Of a DNA stretch of 64,000 nt, positions 35,618 through 50,370 are shown in pieces. The notes under the pieces were generated by a model, which was not told the origin of the DNA, ran no database searches, and was given only the letters and a program-made list of their open reading frames with translations. The translations under genes and the position numbers were made by a program. The first letter of the stretch is position 1, and the number at the start of each line of letters is the position of its first letter. Where the stretch lies: the NCBI GenBank assembly GCA_013368375.1, contig JAACJP010000046.1, positions 248,001 through 312,000 on the forward strand, given 5' to 3'. The DNA comes from Tricholomella constricta. Taxonomy: Eukaryota > Basidiomycota > Agaricomycetes > Agaricales > Lyophyllaceae.

Positions 35618-35872
35618 GGCGATATAGGTGGAAGCTGAAAAAAATGATTCGAGCCGAAATCGAGCCTGAGATAAGATAAGATCCTTGATTAGTCAGCTGA
35701 TCGAGAGAAAAAAGTTGACCGGACGCGTTGTCGAGCGAACGACATCTACGCTCGATAGGTCGGTGGTGACGCCTTGGGAATTGGGGATAAGGTGTGTTAT
35801 TACAATCTAATAACTGTATAAGTATTGAATCTAAACTTTCTACGTTTGAACAGGCTAAACGACCAGATTGAA

Positions 35873-38366
35873 ATGCTTAGTGCCATCGCAGCTCGCAAGG
35901 CGGCTCAGGCAGCTCGTCAGGACTCTAATGTCCCAACGCCGGAACCATCGACTCCAACTCTACCTCCAGCAGAACCAAAGCCCATTCCGAAGCCTACATC
36001 AAAGCGTAAATCCTCCGCTCAGAGCGCAAACCCACCCAAAAGGAAGAAAAAGGAGAAACGGACCCCTGCTACAGCCTCGAGGTACTTTGACGATGCAGAT
36101 GCCTTCCAGGATCAAGACGATGTCATTATTATTGACTCGGACGACGAAGTTTTATCCGAGGATCCTGGAACGCCTGATCCGACGATGAGCAAGCGCAAAT
36201 GGTCGCCTAGCATCCCCATGAACGACTCTTCCGATGAGGATGAGGACATCGACGTTCCGTTCGGCGTCCTTCCAACAATCTCAGTCTCTCCGCGCCCTAA
36301 ATCAGACAATTCCGACGTTCTCTCGACCTTCCATCCTACGCTGAATCAGAATATGTTCTTGCTAGACTCAGCAGAGGTATCGGCCTTGCAGCTAGAATGT
36401 GATACTGAGCGCAATGCAACCATCGTAGCCCTTCGCCCAGAAGAGACTCTCTGCCTTCTCGGAACATATTCTGTCTCCGTATTGCAGGGCTCCATTACAC
36501 TTTGCGGCGTAACCCTCTCTTCCTCTTCCCAAAGGCACCATGTGTTTGCGCCACGATCATCCCCTCTACCTGTACTAGAAGGTGCGGACGCCACGGGCGC
36601 CATCCAACGAATAACGTATCTACCAGGCGCTGTGCAATCCCTGATCGCCAGCCCTGTTGCGCTGGTGCTTCTCCAAGAGCTTCACACCGGTGTCGCGGGT
36701 CTGGGCAACGTCTGTAGAACCTTCGACGGCATATTCGAGCCCTCCAGGTTACAAAAACCTGTCGCAAAGACTCCATTTCAACTCTCTGGTGTCCACATGG
36801 TACGGTTTAACCTCTTTCACGCGGGCGCCTATCGCTCAGGAGTTACGTTATAGATTTTGAACCAGACGAAAGATACCCAAGCCTTTGACGTTCCTTCATC
36901 ATGGAAGCGTGCCCTTTCGTCCACCTCCCCAGACACATCTGCCGCTGTTCATTTCGTGAAAGGTCCCAAAAAATCAGGAAAGAGCACGTTTGCCAGGGCG
37001 CTTGTAAATTCGCTTCTTAGTCGGTAAGCACTCCTGCGAAATTCGCAAAAGACAGGAATTCACAGTGGTCATAAGGTACCAGAAGGTCGCGTATCTAGAG
37101 TGTGACTTGGGCCAGTCAGAATTTACGCCTGGCGGAATGGTGGCCCTCAACGTCATTTCAAGTCCATTATTCGGCAAGTTCGCGGTAAAGCTACCTATGA
37201 AACCGTCACTCACAACATGCAAATCCTTAGGCCCTCCTTTCACGCATCCAACCCTGCCGCATTGCGCTCACTACATCGGTGCAGCAACTCCGCGGTCCTC
37301 CCCCTCCCACTATCTCGCAGCCATCCAAGCCATTCTCGAAACCTACCGTCTGGATATTCAAACCCCCGCCATCTCATGGAATACCAACGACGACGACGCA
37401 CGAATATCAGACTTCATCCCCTTAGTCGTCAACACTATGGGCTGGAACAAAGGTCTCGGCGCAGACCTCACCCTCAAAATCCAAGACATGGCGCAACCCA
37501 CAGAAGTGTACGAAATCGAAGCCCCAGTCGACGCCGCCTGGCCCTCTCCATTACCTCCACCACCCCCATCACAACCGAACACACACCCATCCCCCTCCTT
37601 CTCCTTCTCCTTCTCCTCCTCCTCCCATCAGCCCAAGCAGCACCTCCTACAACCCATCCCCCCCTCCGCCCTCTCCACAAACTACTCCGCCGCAGACCAC
37701 CGCTCCCTCGCCATCATCTCCTACTTCCACGCCCTCTTCCCCCCCTCCCCACCCCCGCAGGACGAGCTACCACAGCTCACAGCAACCGCATGGCGCACCT
37801 CCCTCCCCCTCTGCGCGCTCCCCCCCTACGAGGTCGACATCACACGCACCTTCGATAAAGTCATACTAACCGGCGCAGGCACGGAAGACGTCGTGCCTTC
37901 TGAAATCCGCCGCGTCCTCAACGGCGCCGTCGTCGCGCTCGTCGCATGCACCCCCGGCACACTCGATCTCGATCTCGATGCCAATCTACCTGCAGAGAAC
38001 GCGCGTGCGGCCATGGCCACAGCCGTACCCTACACGCAGGGCTCCGCCCCGCCCTCGCCTTTAACATCCACATGTCACGGCCTAGCGCTCCTGCGCTCCG
38101 TCTCCCCCACCTCCACCTCCGCCTCCGCGCACGTGCACGTGCTGACGCCGCTGCCGCACGGGCTGCTCATGGAGAGCCGGGTGCTGGTCAAGGGCGAGCT
38201 GGAGCTGCCCATCTGGGGGATGTTGGACTTCCGCAGCGAGGATGGGGAGGATGTGGCGGGGGTGGAGAAGGGCAAGGTCCCGTATCTTCAGTGGGGCAAG
38301 GGCGAGGGGAGGGGGGCGGAGAGGAGACGGGTAAGGAGGAATTTGATGCGCCGTGGGCAGATGTGA
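35873..38366 (+). CDS. GRC3: Polynucleotide 5'-hydroxyl kinase GRC3/NOL9 type
   Basis: Three exons (35873-36799, 36854-37023, 37076-38366) with introns of 54 and 52 bp encode 795 aa. The N-terminal 150 residues are disordered and basic/acidic ('KRKKKEKRTP', 'IIIDSDDE'), as expected for a nucleolar protein. A beta-rich domain follows ('EETLCLLGTYSVSVLQGSIT'). Then comes the Walker A 'VKGPKKSGKSTFARALVN' and, directly after, 'YLECDLGQSEFTPGG', a hallmark of Clp1/Grc3 kinases. The later segment 'PLVVNTMGWNKGLGADL' is also conserved. Grc3 phosphorylates the 5'-OH at the cleaved ITS2 in complex with nuclease Las1 during 60S assembly. A Ser/Pro-rich low-complexity insert sits near 37545-37660. The start is the first ATG in frame; no upstream exon is needed. 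Confidence 0.9.
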
Positions 38367-39021
38367 TGGGTTGTGGGTATGTATGCCATATGGATGTATG
38401 TATGGATGTATGGATATGTGTGTGTGCGGTAACGTAACGTATGATATATCACCCTGGTGGATTGTTTATTTCAATGGAATGGGGCCGTTGTTTTTTGATA
38501 CTCACGGGACTGGAAGGGCAGTTCCCACCCTGCGTTTGGCCGCTGTGCTTGTGCGTACGTGTCACGATAATTGTCCTCGTGTGGAGAACTCTCCAGCACT
38601 GGGGAGCCGGAAGCAATTACTCAAGTACCCATGACGAAAAGGACGATCTCATGATCCCCGTGCCCATTCATGGGCAAATGAGCTGCATTCGGGAAGGGAA
38701 GGCAAGGTACCAGACGATCAGCGGAGGCAATGTGCTGTTTTGGGTGTAGCGTCAAACAGAATCTCTGCGAATGGCCAAGCCCCCACTTGGCACTGGCAGG
38801 CCACCAGACCACCGTAAGTTACAACCCCGTGAGTGGAGGTTAATGTATGTAGCGTTGCTTCTATATACGTTTCACTTTTATGAAGAGCCACCTGTGACTC
38901 GGTACATATGTAACAAGGGTGGGGGGGGGAAAGAAAAAGCAAGATCCAGAGGCGGCCACGGCCCGCGATTCAAGGTCACGAGAGGCTCCCGCGATCCGTA
39001 GGAGCAGAGTTCAGCAGCGAT
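38367..39021. other. Convergent intergenic region
   Basis: It lies between the 3' ends of the GRC3-type and NF-YC genes. It holds a short ATGTATGTATGGATGTATGG-like repeat near 38381-38420; no gene was seen. Confidence 0.45.
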
Positions 39022-39940
39022 TCAAGCTTTTAGGAAGCGACACATCATATGAGGATTAGAAGCCTGAGAGGGGGGGATGGGATTGTCCAAGCTCACCTGT
39101 TCCAGCACCTGGGACTCGCCGCTCCCACCAGAACCAGAACCACCACCATTCGTGTTTTCTAACGTCAACGCACCCGCTGAGGGCTCCCCAGGGTGTGTGT
39201 CAGATGTCTGGGCATCAGAAATAATGCTAAGAAGGGAGAATCGTCTTGTAAGTAAGACGCACACACGCACCTGCTTCGTTCCAGAGGAGGAGGAGGAGCC
39301 CACTTTCTTTCCTGCCGCAGCGGCAGCAGCAGCAGCAGGCCCAAAGGGAATGTCGTCCCTGGGGACGATATCAATGAGGAAGTCGAACTGATCGGACTTG
39401 CTCAGGGCTTTGGCGATGTCGGAGCGGGATAGTGTACGGCGCTTGTTGGCGTCTGCTACGATGAACGCTCTGGCGGTTATTTCTGAGATGAAGACTGGGA
39501 GCAGAGCAGAGTAAGCACTGGTGAGTGAGCGGCGCGCCTCGTGGTGTGGCAGCAGCACGTATGTTATGTTTCGAGACGCGGTTCGGCGAGAGACCTACTT
39601 TCGCAAGCTTTGCAGAAGAGGATCGGTGCTGTAACGACGAAAGGCCCCAGTTAATAAACATGTATATAGTTAATTTATTGTTCGACACACGTACCATCTG
39701 CTGCGATCATCTTATAGAATGTTTATTTAGGCAAGCAGCGTCAACGTCCTTGTGTGAATGCAATTGCCTCACTTTGACATCGGGATCGCTCTTCATTACT
39801 TTCTTTATCCTTGCGAGTGGGAGTGGGGGATGACGGTAATCGGGCGTCTCCTGCTCCGCAACGTCGACCTGCCGCTGCCAGAAAGAGCGCAGGAAGTCGT
39901 TGAGGGGCTCGCCTGACTGCACGAACGGTTGCGTTGTCAT
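39022..39940 (-). CDS. HAP5: CCAAT-binding factor subunit C (NF-YC/HAP5)
   Basis: The histone-fold core is assembled from short exons: '[15 protein letters not shown]', '[18 protein letters not shown]', 'MIAADAP', '[19 protein letters not shown]', '[20 protein letters not shown]' and '[14 protein letters not shown]'. These are the diagnostic blocks of HAP5/NF-YC, which pairs with HAP3 and HAP2 to bind CCAAT boxes in promoters. The LARIKKVMK helix contacts DNA and partners. The start is at 39940 and an Ala-run follows the core. The C-terminus (Gly/Ser-rich, stop at 39022) is uncertain because one or two possible introns (from GTGCGT near 39270 and GTGAGC near 39098) keep or change the frame. 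Confidence 0.92.
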
Positions 39941-40130
39941 TTCAAGTGAGAGTTGTAAACAGAGATCGGAGAGATTAATATTGGCTAAACCCTAACCCCC
40001 ATCATGACATAGTTTCGCAGGTCTGCTTATCATCAAATATATATTGTGTGACATTTTGGGCTCGACAGTCGATGACGCAGCCAACTAACGGAGCTATTAA
40101 TTTAGGTATATAGGGAGGGCGAAGTCCCTT

Positions 40131-40931
40131 TTACAGGTTGTGCTGCGCAATGTGCCGCATTATAGTGAGTGACGCGAGCAGTTCTGAAAGAGATGATGAG
40201 CAAACATGGCTTATCAGATTACGCAAGAGAGGAGGAGGGAGGAGCTCACCAAGTGTCAAGGGAAAGAAGTGCTCGTATATTGTAAGATAATTACCTGATA
40301 CATGAGGGTCGTAAGGCCGTGTGTCTGGCGGCTTCAGATCAAAATGAGCGACGAGGTAATTGTCCATGGTCGTACACTCAGTAAGCCAGCAACTGGGTCA
40401 GGTCGCATCATAAGGATAGGGTCCAAGCCCAACTCACAGACCATTCCTGTCCTTCGAATACACGGTGCCCCCACCGGTATTCTCGCCCATCAGACGCCGT
40501 GAACTTTCGGAACAGCGAACTGTGCGAGTGGGATATAAAAAAAAAAAATGGCGCGTCCGAGTCAGGAAATGTAACCTTCCAAAAGGGTACAGAAAGTAGT
40601 AAGAGACAAACACGACGGACCTCCCGAAGAGAGTCGTTTTTCGGAGGTACCGATGCATAGGCAACGATACGTTATGCGGTTTTTGGACGTATGAGATCGT
40701 CCCCAGGCGCTCGTCAGAGCCGAAATCGAGGATTACGATAGGCTCCCGGTTGAACGGCAGCGAGTCGCGGTGACGCGATCCCCGGATGTTCATGCTGTAG
40801 ATCATGGTCGTCGTCCGATCCGGCACCCGCGCGATGTGGAAGAATATCCGATCATACAAATCGTCAAAGTCCGTGCGCGTGAGCGACCCCGTGCGGTCTT
40901 CCAGGATGTAAGGCGGCGGCGGTGGCATCAT
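40131..40931 (-). CDS. DUF6593-family protein
   Basis: The first exon from 40931 reads 'PPPYILEDRTGSLTRTDFDD', 'LYDRIFFHIARVPDRTTTMI', 'SMNIRGSRHRDSLPFN' and 'PIVILDFGSDERLGTISYV'. An intron then leads to 'SSLFRKFTASDGREYRWGHR' and 'VFEGQEWSC', and another to 'NYLVAHFDLKPPDTRPYD', 'GNYLTIYEHFFPLTL' and 'LLASLTIMRHIAQHNL'. This order fits the Agaricomycete family DUF6593, beta-rich proteins of unknown function without a signal peptide. Introns are short, and their joins restore the typical sequence. A TATA box lies about 106 bp upstream of the ATG. Confidence 0.78.
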
Positions 40932-41036
40932 GCAGGAAGTGAGAGGGAGGGAGGGGGGGAATGCTCTTATTCTTATTGACGATGGAAGAGGGAACCTGAA
41001 AGTTGTGCCAGTGGATACTGTTACTTCTGCTCTCAG

Positions 41037-41044
41037 CTTTTATA
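41037..41044 (-). promoter_or_regulatory. Probable TATA box of the DUF6593 gene
   Basis: TATAAAAG on the minus strand, about 106-113 bp upstream of the ATG at 40931. Confidence 0.45.
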
Positions 41045-42452
41045 CGATTTTGGTTTTGTGAAGAAGACCGGCTGGACACCGGACGGAGGCAAAAACAAAT
41101 AAAAGAACCAATCCATCATCCGTTGCTCCATCGCTTCTGATACGACGTTTCCAGAAGCTATTCAGCCCGAAGTGGGATGATATTGAGAGAGGGCGCAGCG
41201 GCGCTAGATCAACTTTGGGTCCCAAGAAGAAAGAAAACTGAAAGGAGGACCCTGGCTTCACAGCTCTCGTCCCTTGTCGCGCAGCAGCGGCGTCGCAACC
41301 CCAGGGTCGTGTTTGCTCAAAGGAAACCATTATGACGCGTCCGCGAGATTTCCGAGATGTGAGTGATCGAGATCCACAAAGATATACCAGAATGTGTGTG
41401 CTAAGGAAATAAAGTATGTAGTCGCTCAAGAGAATGTGACGGAATGACAAAGAATGACTACATAGGAAGTTTTGCGTTGCTGCGTGCTGCATCTGCATCT
41501 GATCACCTGCCTAGCCGTAACAGCAATCCGAAGATGGGGATGAAAGTAATATTTAAATAGACGCGGACTGATACAGGGCAATCACTCACTCGCACTCGAC
41601 ATGACGCACCGGTAACCCGGAAAGGAAGCGGTATTTTCAGAGAACAATGGCTTGGTGTGAAGCGAGATCTTCCCCCGTTGTCGGGACAATTGAGCATGTG
41701 CGTTCAGACTTCATGCATCATGATCAAAGGGATGTATGGTCTTGCTCGGCCGATTGAACCTGGGCGTCTATCGGAGTCTCGGAGCTGACAATTTTGCTTT
41801 CTGACAAGATGTGCCGTGACTTGAAATTGAGTATTCAATTGGAGGAACAATGAAGGTATAAAAAAAACATTCACCAAACGTAAGGTGTCCTATAGCTACC
41901 TAGTCCCAACCGCAACCCACCCTTGTCAGCCGCGTTACTGGGAATATATGGCGTAGAAAACTTACCTATCCGTAAGGCGTGGGCCTGATTACGCTATATT
42001 GCCCCCGAATTGAAGGTGTGGGCGCATTTTCGGCGAAGAACGGAAGCGATGAACAATCTCTCGCAATGGAAGCGATAGATGAGTGTATCCTTCCTTGTCT
42101 GTCAATGTAGCCTGAAGATCAGATAGGGAAAACAACAACGTCACCACTGCACCGTCTTCTCTGCGTTGTGTAAGACTGCGATCCTATGTAGTACCGGTGA
42201 TATAAGCTTGCAAGGGCATGGTGTTGGGAGGTCTTCCCCTTATGCAACCTTCTCCTAGAGTAACGAGTTTGTCATTCGGTTAGCAAACAGGTATAGCAAG
42301 TGATCAAGAATCTGTATTAGTCTAAAGAAGACATTTTAGGTGAGGCTAAAATACAACATCTCGGGGTTTTGATCAGTTTTTGGGCGCTTGGCTGATGGAT
42401 GATGAGTGGGTTGAACTCACCTGGGGATACAATGGTGTGGTATTAAAGAAGC
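41045..42452. other. Intergenic, no gene seen
   Basis: 5' flank of the DUF6593 gene and 3' flank of the RuvB-like gene. Minus-strand frames near 41040-41498 are not recognisable and overlap the promoter. Confidence 0.4.
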
Positions 42453-44384
<1,932 letters not shown>

Positions 44385-44759
44385 CGTTGTCGGTTAGGAG
44401 CGCGAGTTGACATTTTCTCGTCGCTTATCATATATTCCCACGGTTTATATTGGTATATAGTGGTAAGAAAGAGTACTAAGGATCGTCACTACTTACCATG
44501 CTCAACCACGGCTGGAAGAAACCCATAACTTAATGGGCTTTATCGTGTTACCTTCTTCAGCTGCCAACTTATCATTTGATGCAAGGCTCTCAAACTCAGC
44601 TGTGTCGCTCAATCTACGCTGCCTGACAGTTTAGGTTGTTCTTCTCCGGAGCCCCACTTCCAAAGTCTCGACCACTCTAGAATGGCATGCAACCAATGAT
44701 AGTATGCTGATAACCTCCCCCAGCTGACTTTGACACGAATATTTCACGAGGCATGCGCT

Positions 44760-46240
44760 ATGCATCGAAACTCAAAGCGACCTCGGTCTACTGTAGACTC
44801 GGATACGTTTGACGTCCATGATCACGCCAACCTCGGTTCGGTGGAGGTCACGCTTTTCGTCAGCTTAGTGCTGTTTGGTGTCCTTGTACATCAAATCTAC
44901 ACCTACTACAAGTCCTACAATGACCGCATGTTCTTGAAGGTTCCGGTACGTCCTCCTTTAGCTCCTCGATGCCTCTGCGCACCATTTACATCCTCCAGGT
45001 CATTTCAATCATGTATTCGGTGCCACAGTTGATCTTTTGAACAACCCCATTTATGTCCTGCCGATGCTTACAGTGTCCTCGAAATATTCCAGTGCCACAC
45101 AGTCACGATTTTCCATACGGTATACTACATCTTAGTGACTCTGAACGGCCATCCCAACGTCGAACCCAACTCATACCCTCTAACCACAAGCGTCGTCTGT
45201 GAAACGCTCATCACAGCTCTAGTCCAAGTAATCCTTTCTGACATCCTCCTCCTCTTCAGTACTACGAATTGATTTGACATGATCATGACCTGCAGATCTA
45301 GAGCTTCTTCGCCTGGCGTATCTACCGTCTCTCGGGGCGGCTCCACATCAGCACCATATGCTGGGCGCTCTTTCTCTTCCGGTTCGGAGGTGGGCTGGCT
45401 CTGGCAGGCGAGAGCTACCTGAGCGTCCCGAGGCGGGCGATCAGCATGTTTCCGCTGACGGATAACTTTGGGTGGCTGATCACGCAGTTGCTGTGACTGT
45501 CGGAGCATTTGTGGATGTGCTGATTGCGCTCTCGCTGTGCTGTTTCATCAAGAGGCTCGCGTCGGCGTCTCCATCTAAACGGTGAGTATTTACTGACGGT
45601 TTTGGGCGACGCGTTAAACCTGATGAGACTTATTGGTTGGCGTGGTAGCGTTGTGGCGCTGATTGATCGGTCGGCTCATGACGTGGACGATACGTGGGTT
45701 GTTGTACACTGCCTCTGATGTATACCATAAGCTTATTGACTGTCTTGTTAGAGACTGGTTTGATAACGAGGTGCTTTCTATCGTCAACGCCCGCCGTCCG
45801 TTAACGCTTAAGCTCATATGAGTGAATCTGATTTCAGAGCTTTGCTTCCGTAGCAGTGGTCATAACCGTTAGCCGCCTGTCCTTGGTCGTATTTCTCTTC
45901 TCTCATTTGAAGCATCTAATTCCATGCAATACAAAGGACAGGTATACCATTGTTTACAAACTGCATCATTCATTGTCCTCAATCAAATGTTTCGAGAAAT
46001 TTGGTTCGCAATTTACATAGTCCTCGCGAAGTGTGCGTCCCTCTCTCTACCTTCCCCATTTGAATGATAGTGACTGCTCTCACTTTCAAATTCAAATCAC
46101 AGTGTACTCGAACTCATTCCTATGACGTGCTGCATCCCTCTCCCCACCCTTCTCATCGATCTGTACTAATTAACGCCGCGGCTCTTCAGCGTGCGCGTCA
46201 GTCAAAAAGGGGACTTAGAATTCATCTAATCCACATTTGA
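44760..46240 (+). pseudogene. DUF6534-family membrane protein, frameshifted paralogue
   Basis: The exon order matches the gene at 29557-31390: 'HANLGSVEVTLFVSLVLFG', 'TIFHTVYYILVTLNG', 'TTSVVCETLITALVQ', 'SFFAWRIYRLSGRLHISTIC', 'GGGLALAGESYLSV', 'VGAFVDVLIALSLCCFIKRL', 'QTGLIT' and 'EIWFAIYIVLAK'. Two frame breaks are visible. One is at about 45485-45495, between 'NFGWLIT' and 'VAVTVGAFVD'. The other is near 45667-45676, where TCGG is doubled in GATCGGTCGGCTC, breaking the 'DRLMTWTI' motif. The copy is therefore probably inactive, unless the assembly is wrong at both sites. Confidence 0.7.
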
Positions 46241-46950
46241 TGGACTCAGACTCGTGTCGACAAGGAAGAGCCATCGCCTAGAGGTGACCGACCCTCAGAT
46301 CATAGATGTAGCCGCTTGCTTCCTGATCAGTGCTTTCTACCTTACATAGGTGCAGGTCAGTCTGGAATCCGGAGGACGGTCTGGTGACGACCGTAGCGCT
46401 TATCAAGTGCCCTCCCTCGGCCTGGTGAACTGTTCCTCGGGACCTCGAAGCCTGCAGTCATACTGTACTGTTTGGGCATCCGTGAGAGGAATATAGTATC
46501 TAGCAAATTTTTTAGAATGATACATGATACCCTTGCATCATGGAACAATTTAGGACAACATGTTGCAATTTTGTTTTTGTTCCCTTACCGATGATTCAAT
46601 CGTGTTTGAATGTGATACATTTCGACCCCACGGCTGCGGCAGCGCCACAGGTCCCGCACGAAAGCGTATTACTGGTGGAGATTCACAAAATCAAGTGGAT
46701 AATGAATTAAGGCGCACCATTAGTATCAGGTTTGTTACGCCGGATACAATCTCATTCAATTTCGTGAAAAACTGGAGCTCAGGTATTCACGCCGACGTCG
46801 ACCCAATGACACACAATTTGCAGAGATACGTTTGTCCATTTTTCTTTTTGAAAATCTTGTCCCATCTGGGAATAAATATATTCGTTGCAAGACGGAGAGC
46901 TAAACGAAACACCCATTCGCCTCGAATCCTCCATGTCCATGGCAGGCATT
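46241..46950. other. Intergenic, no gene seen
   Basis: It lies between the DUF6534 pseudogene and the 3' end of the LPMO gene. Only short frames are seen. Confidence 0.4.
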
Positions 46951-48393
46951 CTAGAGGCACTGGTAATACTGTATACCGAACAACATTTTATCAAAAACAG
47001 GATCAGCAAAATCAGGAAAAACAAAACGTACATAATCGTTGATTTTGTTGCAAACGTAAGGGGACACGCAGACAGTCGGGCCTGTGTATCTATAATCATA
47101 TGCAATAAACAACCAATCCTCAAATAAAGCAAGAAGTCCATAAATCAACGTACCCAATACCTCCACACTGGCCGTACTGCGCCACGGTTCCGGGGGCGCC
47201 AGTCGTAGTGGTGGCCGGCGGGGTGGTAGTAGTCGATGTCGATGTGGTGGAGGTGGAAGCGGGGGTGGTGGTGGTGACGGGGGGTTGGCCATTGCAGCTG
47301 AAGACGGGGGGTCCGGGGATGGTGTAGCTGGAGAGGGTCTGGTAGATGTTGATCTTGATGCCGGGGTCGGTGCCGGAGTAGGCGCCGGGGAAGCTGACGG
47401 TTGCGGGGGAGGTGCTTCCGCCGCCTGTGATCTCGAGCTGAGCGCACTCCATCTAAGTATAGCCGGACGAGAGGGGTGAGGCTACGTTTGGTGTGGGATA
47501 GGATAGGAAGAATGAGACTGACGTAGAGTTGAGCACCGGGGTAGGAGCCGGCGGCGTGCAGAGCTGATATGGAGAAAACTTGAGAAAGGGTGTGATGCGC
47601 AGAGGGAGGAGGGGGGGGCGCACCGATCATCTCGGGACGGAGGAGGTACTGTCCAGGAGCAATGCAAGACGGGATGCTAAACGTAACCTTGCCTTTGTTC
47701 TTGATAAGGCGGTCGACTCCCCAGCTCTGGTCGGCGGGGTTGAAGCCATCTTCGTAGATCTTGAACCACTTGAGGCCCGTCACGGAGGTCTGTGTCGCGC
47801 TCGGGATCTTTGCGCTGTAGAGTTGTCGTGCCTTTGAGCCACGGGTGGTTGGAATGCTTGGGTGGGCACTCACAGATATGCCATGACCGGGCCCTTGTGG
47901 CTGGCGTCGACGGGGTCGGCTGGGTCCGTGGGGTTGAGGCCATCCAGGGTGTGGTGCCACTCGGCGGTGACGGTTGCGCCGGCGGGGACTTTGATCACTG
48001 TCTGCGAGACGGGTTGGTGGTACGGGTTGATACCGCCATTGCAGATGACGTCTGAAAAAACGTCAGAGTAAGCCAGGGGGGCGACAGATGCGACTGGAGG
48101 AAAGGGTATATACCGTTTGACGTGACGTCAGTGATGGGCTAATATGAATCCAGTCGCATTTAGACTTGGAGTTTAGGCGTCTAGGAAGCACGAGCTTACC
48201 CCGTCATAGTCAGGCACTCGAATGCCATTCATATGGCCTTGGCTCACTCCGTTCACATAGAGTTCCTATAACATTGAGAGTCAGCTGATTGTGAGGAACT
48301 GCACATTTGATCTGCGCGCGCCTGGAAGATGGTGTGCCCTGAGGCGGAAGCAGCTAGAGCAGCAATGACAGCAGAAGAAAAGGCGGCCCGCAT
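46951..48393 (-). CDS. AA9 lytic polysaccharide monooxygenase with CBM1
   Basis: The start at 48393 gives a signal peptide ending before 'HTIFQ', so the mature N-terminal residue is His, the first ligand of the copper histidine brace. Later exons give '[20 protein letters not shown]', '[19 protein letters not shown]', '[11 protein letters not shown]' (second His ligand), 'GPVMAYLAKIPSA', '[10 protein letters not shown]', '[15 protein letters not shown]', '[20 protein letters not shown]' (axial Tyr region) and '[13 protein letters not shown]'. A Thr/Ser/Pro linker ('[13 protein letters not shown]') joins a fungal cellulose-binding module: '[18 protein letters not shown]' and 'YYYQCL', stop at 46951. 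The enzyme cleaves cellulose oxidatively, using H2O2 or O2 and an electron donor, and works with cellulases and beta-glucosidases. About eight short introns are inferred from in-frame joins. Confidence 0.92.
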
Positions 48394-48433
48394 TTTAGAT
48401 GGTGGGTTGTAATTTTAGGCTGGCGGAAGCTGG

Positions 48434-48441
48434 CTTTTATA
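48434..48441 (-). promoter_or_regulatory. Probable TATA box of the LPMO gene
   Basis: TATAAAAG on the minus strand, 41-48 bp upstream of the ATG at 48393. Confidence 0.55.
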
Positions 48442-48479
48442 CGTCGGGGGGTGTGACACTGGAGGCAAACTTTGATATT

Positions 48480-50370
48480 TTCAGTCAAAAGATCAAAAAA
48501 GAATGCTGTAAATATTCCAAGAAAGTTTAAAGCTTTAGTTTATTTTTTTGAGAGAAAATAATGAACAATTATTGAATGGGGGCATAGAATAAGGATTAGA
48601 CATTGTTGGCGACAATGCGAAACAGAAACCATGCCACAAGTGATTGCATAACATTTTGATCCCTTTCATGACATGTTTTGAATCATTTGAACAAACATAT
48701 GGAATAAAGGTTTTGATCAATTTTTAAACCTTTCTGTCCACAAGATCATAGGGAGATTGTTCATTGGCTATTCGACATTTTTTTGGTATCCTTTAGGACA
48801 TTCTCTCGATATTGTTTCCGTATAGAGGTCAAAAATGTAAAAACAAAATTGAAAGCCAGGGTTAAATATTGTTTCGATATTTTCCTCTATTCCTTTTGAA
48901 CATTGTCACGAAAAAGGGTTTGAAAAGATCGAAGCTCAGGTGTCACACTTTTTCCATGACAATGAGAGTCGAAATATCGAGAAAGAATCGTTTGCCCGAT
49001 CATCATCATTTTTACCAAAAATATTGAAGCAGAATTCAAAACAAATTGTTTGCTTATACATCGATATGTTGACTGGAAATATCGAAATGATACCCAAACA
49101 TAATCGATTCCACATCCAGTTACAGCACGTGCCCGTAAGCGCCGACACGATGAGACCGTCCAGCGGCGGCAACAGTAACAGAGGCTATAGATACAGTATA
49201 TACCATGACGGCGTCCTCGTCGAGGCCGAGCGGCGGCGGTGCGGGAGCGCTAACGACGGGGGGCGGCGTTAGGTCGACATTCATTGGTTTTTGTTCAGCG
49301 CTACGTCCACTGTGTCTAGATTTATCATGAGAAGGACGGAAAAAAAATGAACTGGAACACACCAGGTATGTACATGTCAGATGGCAGTATAGTAACGTCT
49401 GTACATTATGGAGAGCAATCTACGTGATAGATAAGTCGCGGATCGTGAGGGTTGTGACGGGGAAACGAGAAGTTTACCTGCTCAGCCATAATATCAGTGA
49501 TCTCTCCGCTGTCAGTCTTCCTGTGAAGAGTCAGTCTGCTCTTGCTGCGCAGCTAGGCATCTGCGTTCAGGACGATGGTGCCGATCCGCCATGAAAAACG
49601 ACATCGCAGTCCGACAGGTACAGCCTTGGGCGGCTGCTTGTCCTCCCCTTCCGGAATTGCGAGCGTCTCTACGACCGCGAGTCCCAGCCCTATCGAATCG
49701 CAGAGGAGAATTTTTCTATGGGCTGTCAAGCTGCGGCGGAAGCGTGAACATACTGAATTGAGCAGTCACCGCAAAAAGGGGTGTAGAATCAAAGGAGTCG
49801 CTGGCCGCGGAAACGCAAACTATCTACTTGAGTAGTTAGATGATATCCCGAATAGTCAGCACTTTTTACTCAATCTTCTCAGCCATCACCCTTTTTTGAG
49901 CCGTTACCATAAAATAAGGCTCGCTCTGTCATAACCAGAATGCGCGGGAGAGATCAAAAAATGATATGAACATTATAACATGAGAGTTTAGTTAGTGAGA
50001 GGCTCGGAAATCCGAACCTCCGTACAAAGGTTGTCGTTAAAAGAGGGACCCGAACCCATTGCGGGCAGAGCTTGAGGGGATCGCTTGCCTCTGAACAATT
50101 TACCAGATATGGCCATGTGTCGACGCATTGCCTAATTTGGCGACGCCTTCATGAACGTGCATCTCAAGTTGCAGCGCACCGCTGAGCTTGACCTCTAGAT
50201 AGAAGAGTTACTTCCAGTCTCTATGGATGGACGAATGAATAAATCACCCGCAGCGGATCCTTCTTCATCGTCATCCTCCTCGTCCTCGCCGGCATGACCG
50301 AATGTGGCGTCTGAAAAACTGAACGCCTTGCGCCGGATTTCACATGATAAGTAAGACACGTCATGTCCCA
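48480..50370. other. AT-rich intergenic region without a recognised gene
   Basis: 48480-49120 is markedly AT-rich with long A/T runs. From about 49120 the composition returns to average. A hairpin with a 10-bp stem (one mismatch) sits near 50000-50022. The acidic-coding stretch at 50255-50300 (minus) could be an exon of the neighbouring ValRS relic or of another gene. No intact gene was seen. Confidence 0.35.

Noticed and set aside
50035..50065. T-arm-like sequence (reverse complement GGGTTCGGGTCCC)
   Set aside because: I could not build a complete cloverleaf with acceptor and anticodon stems around it.
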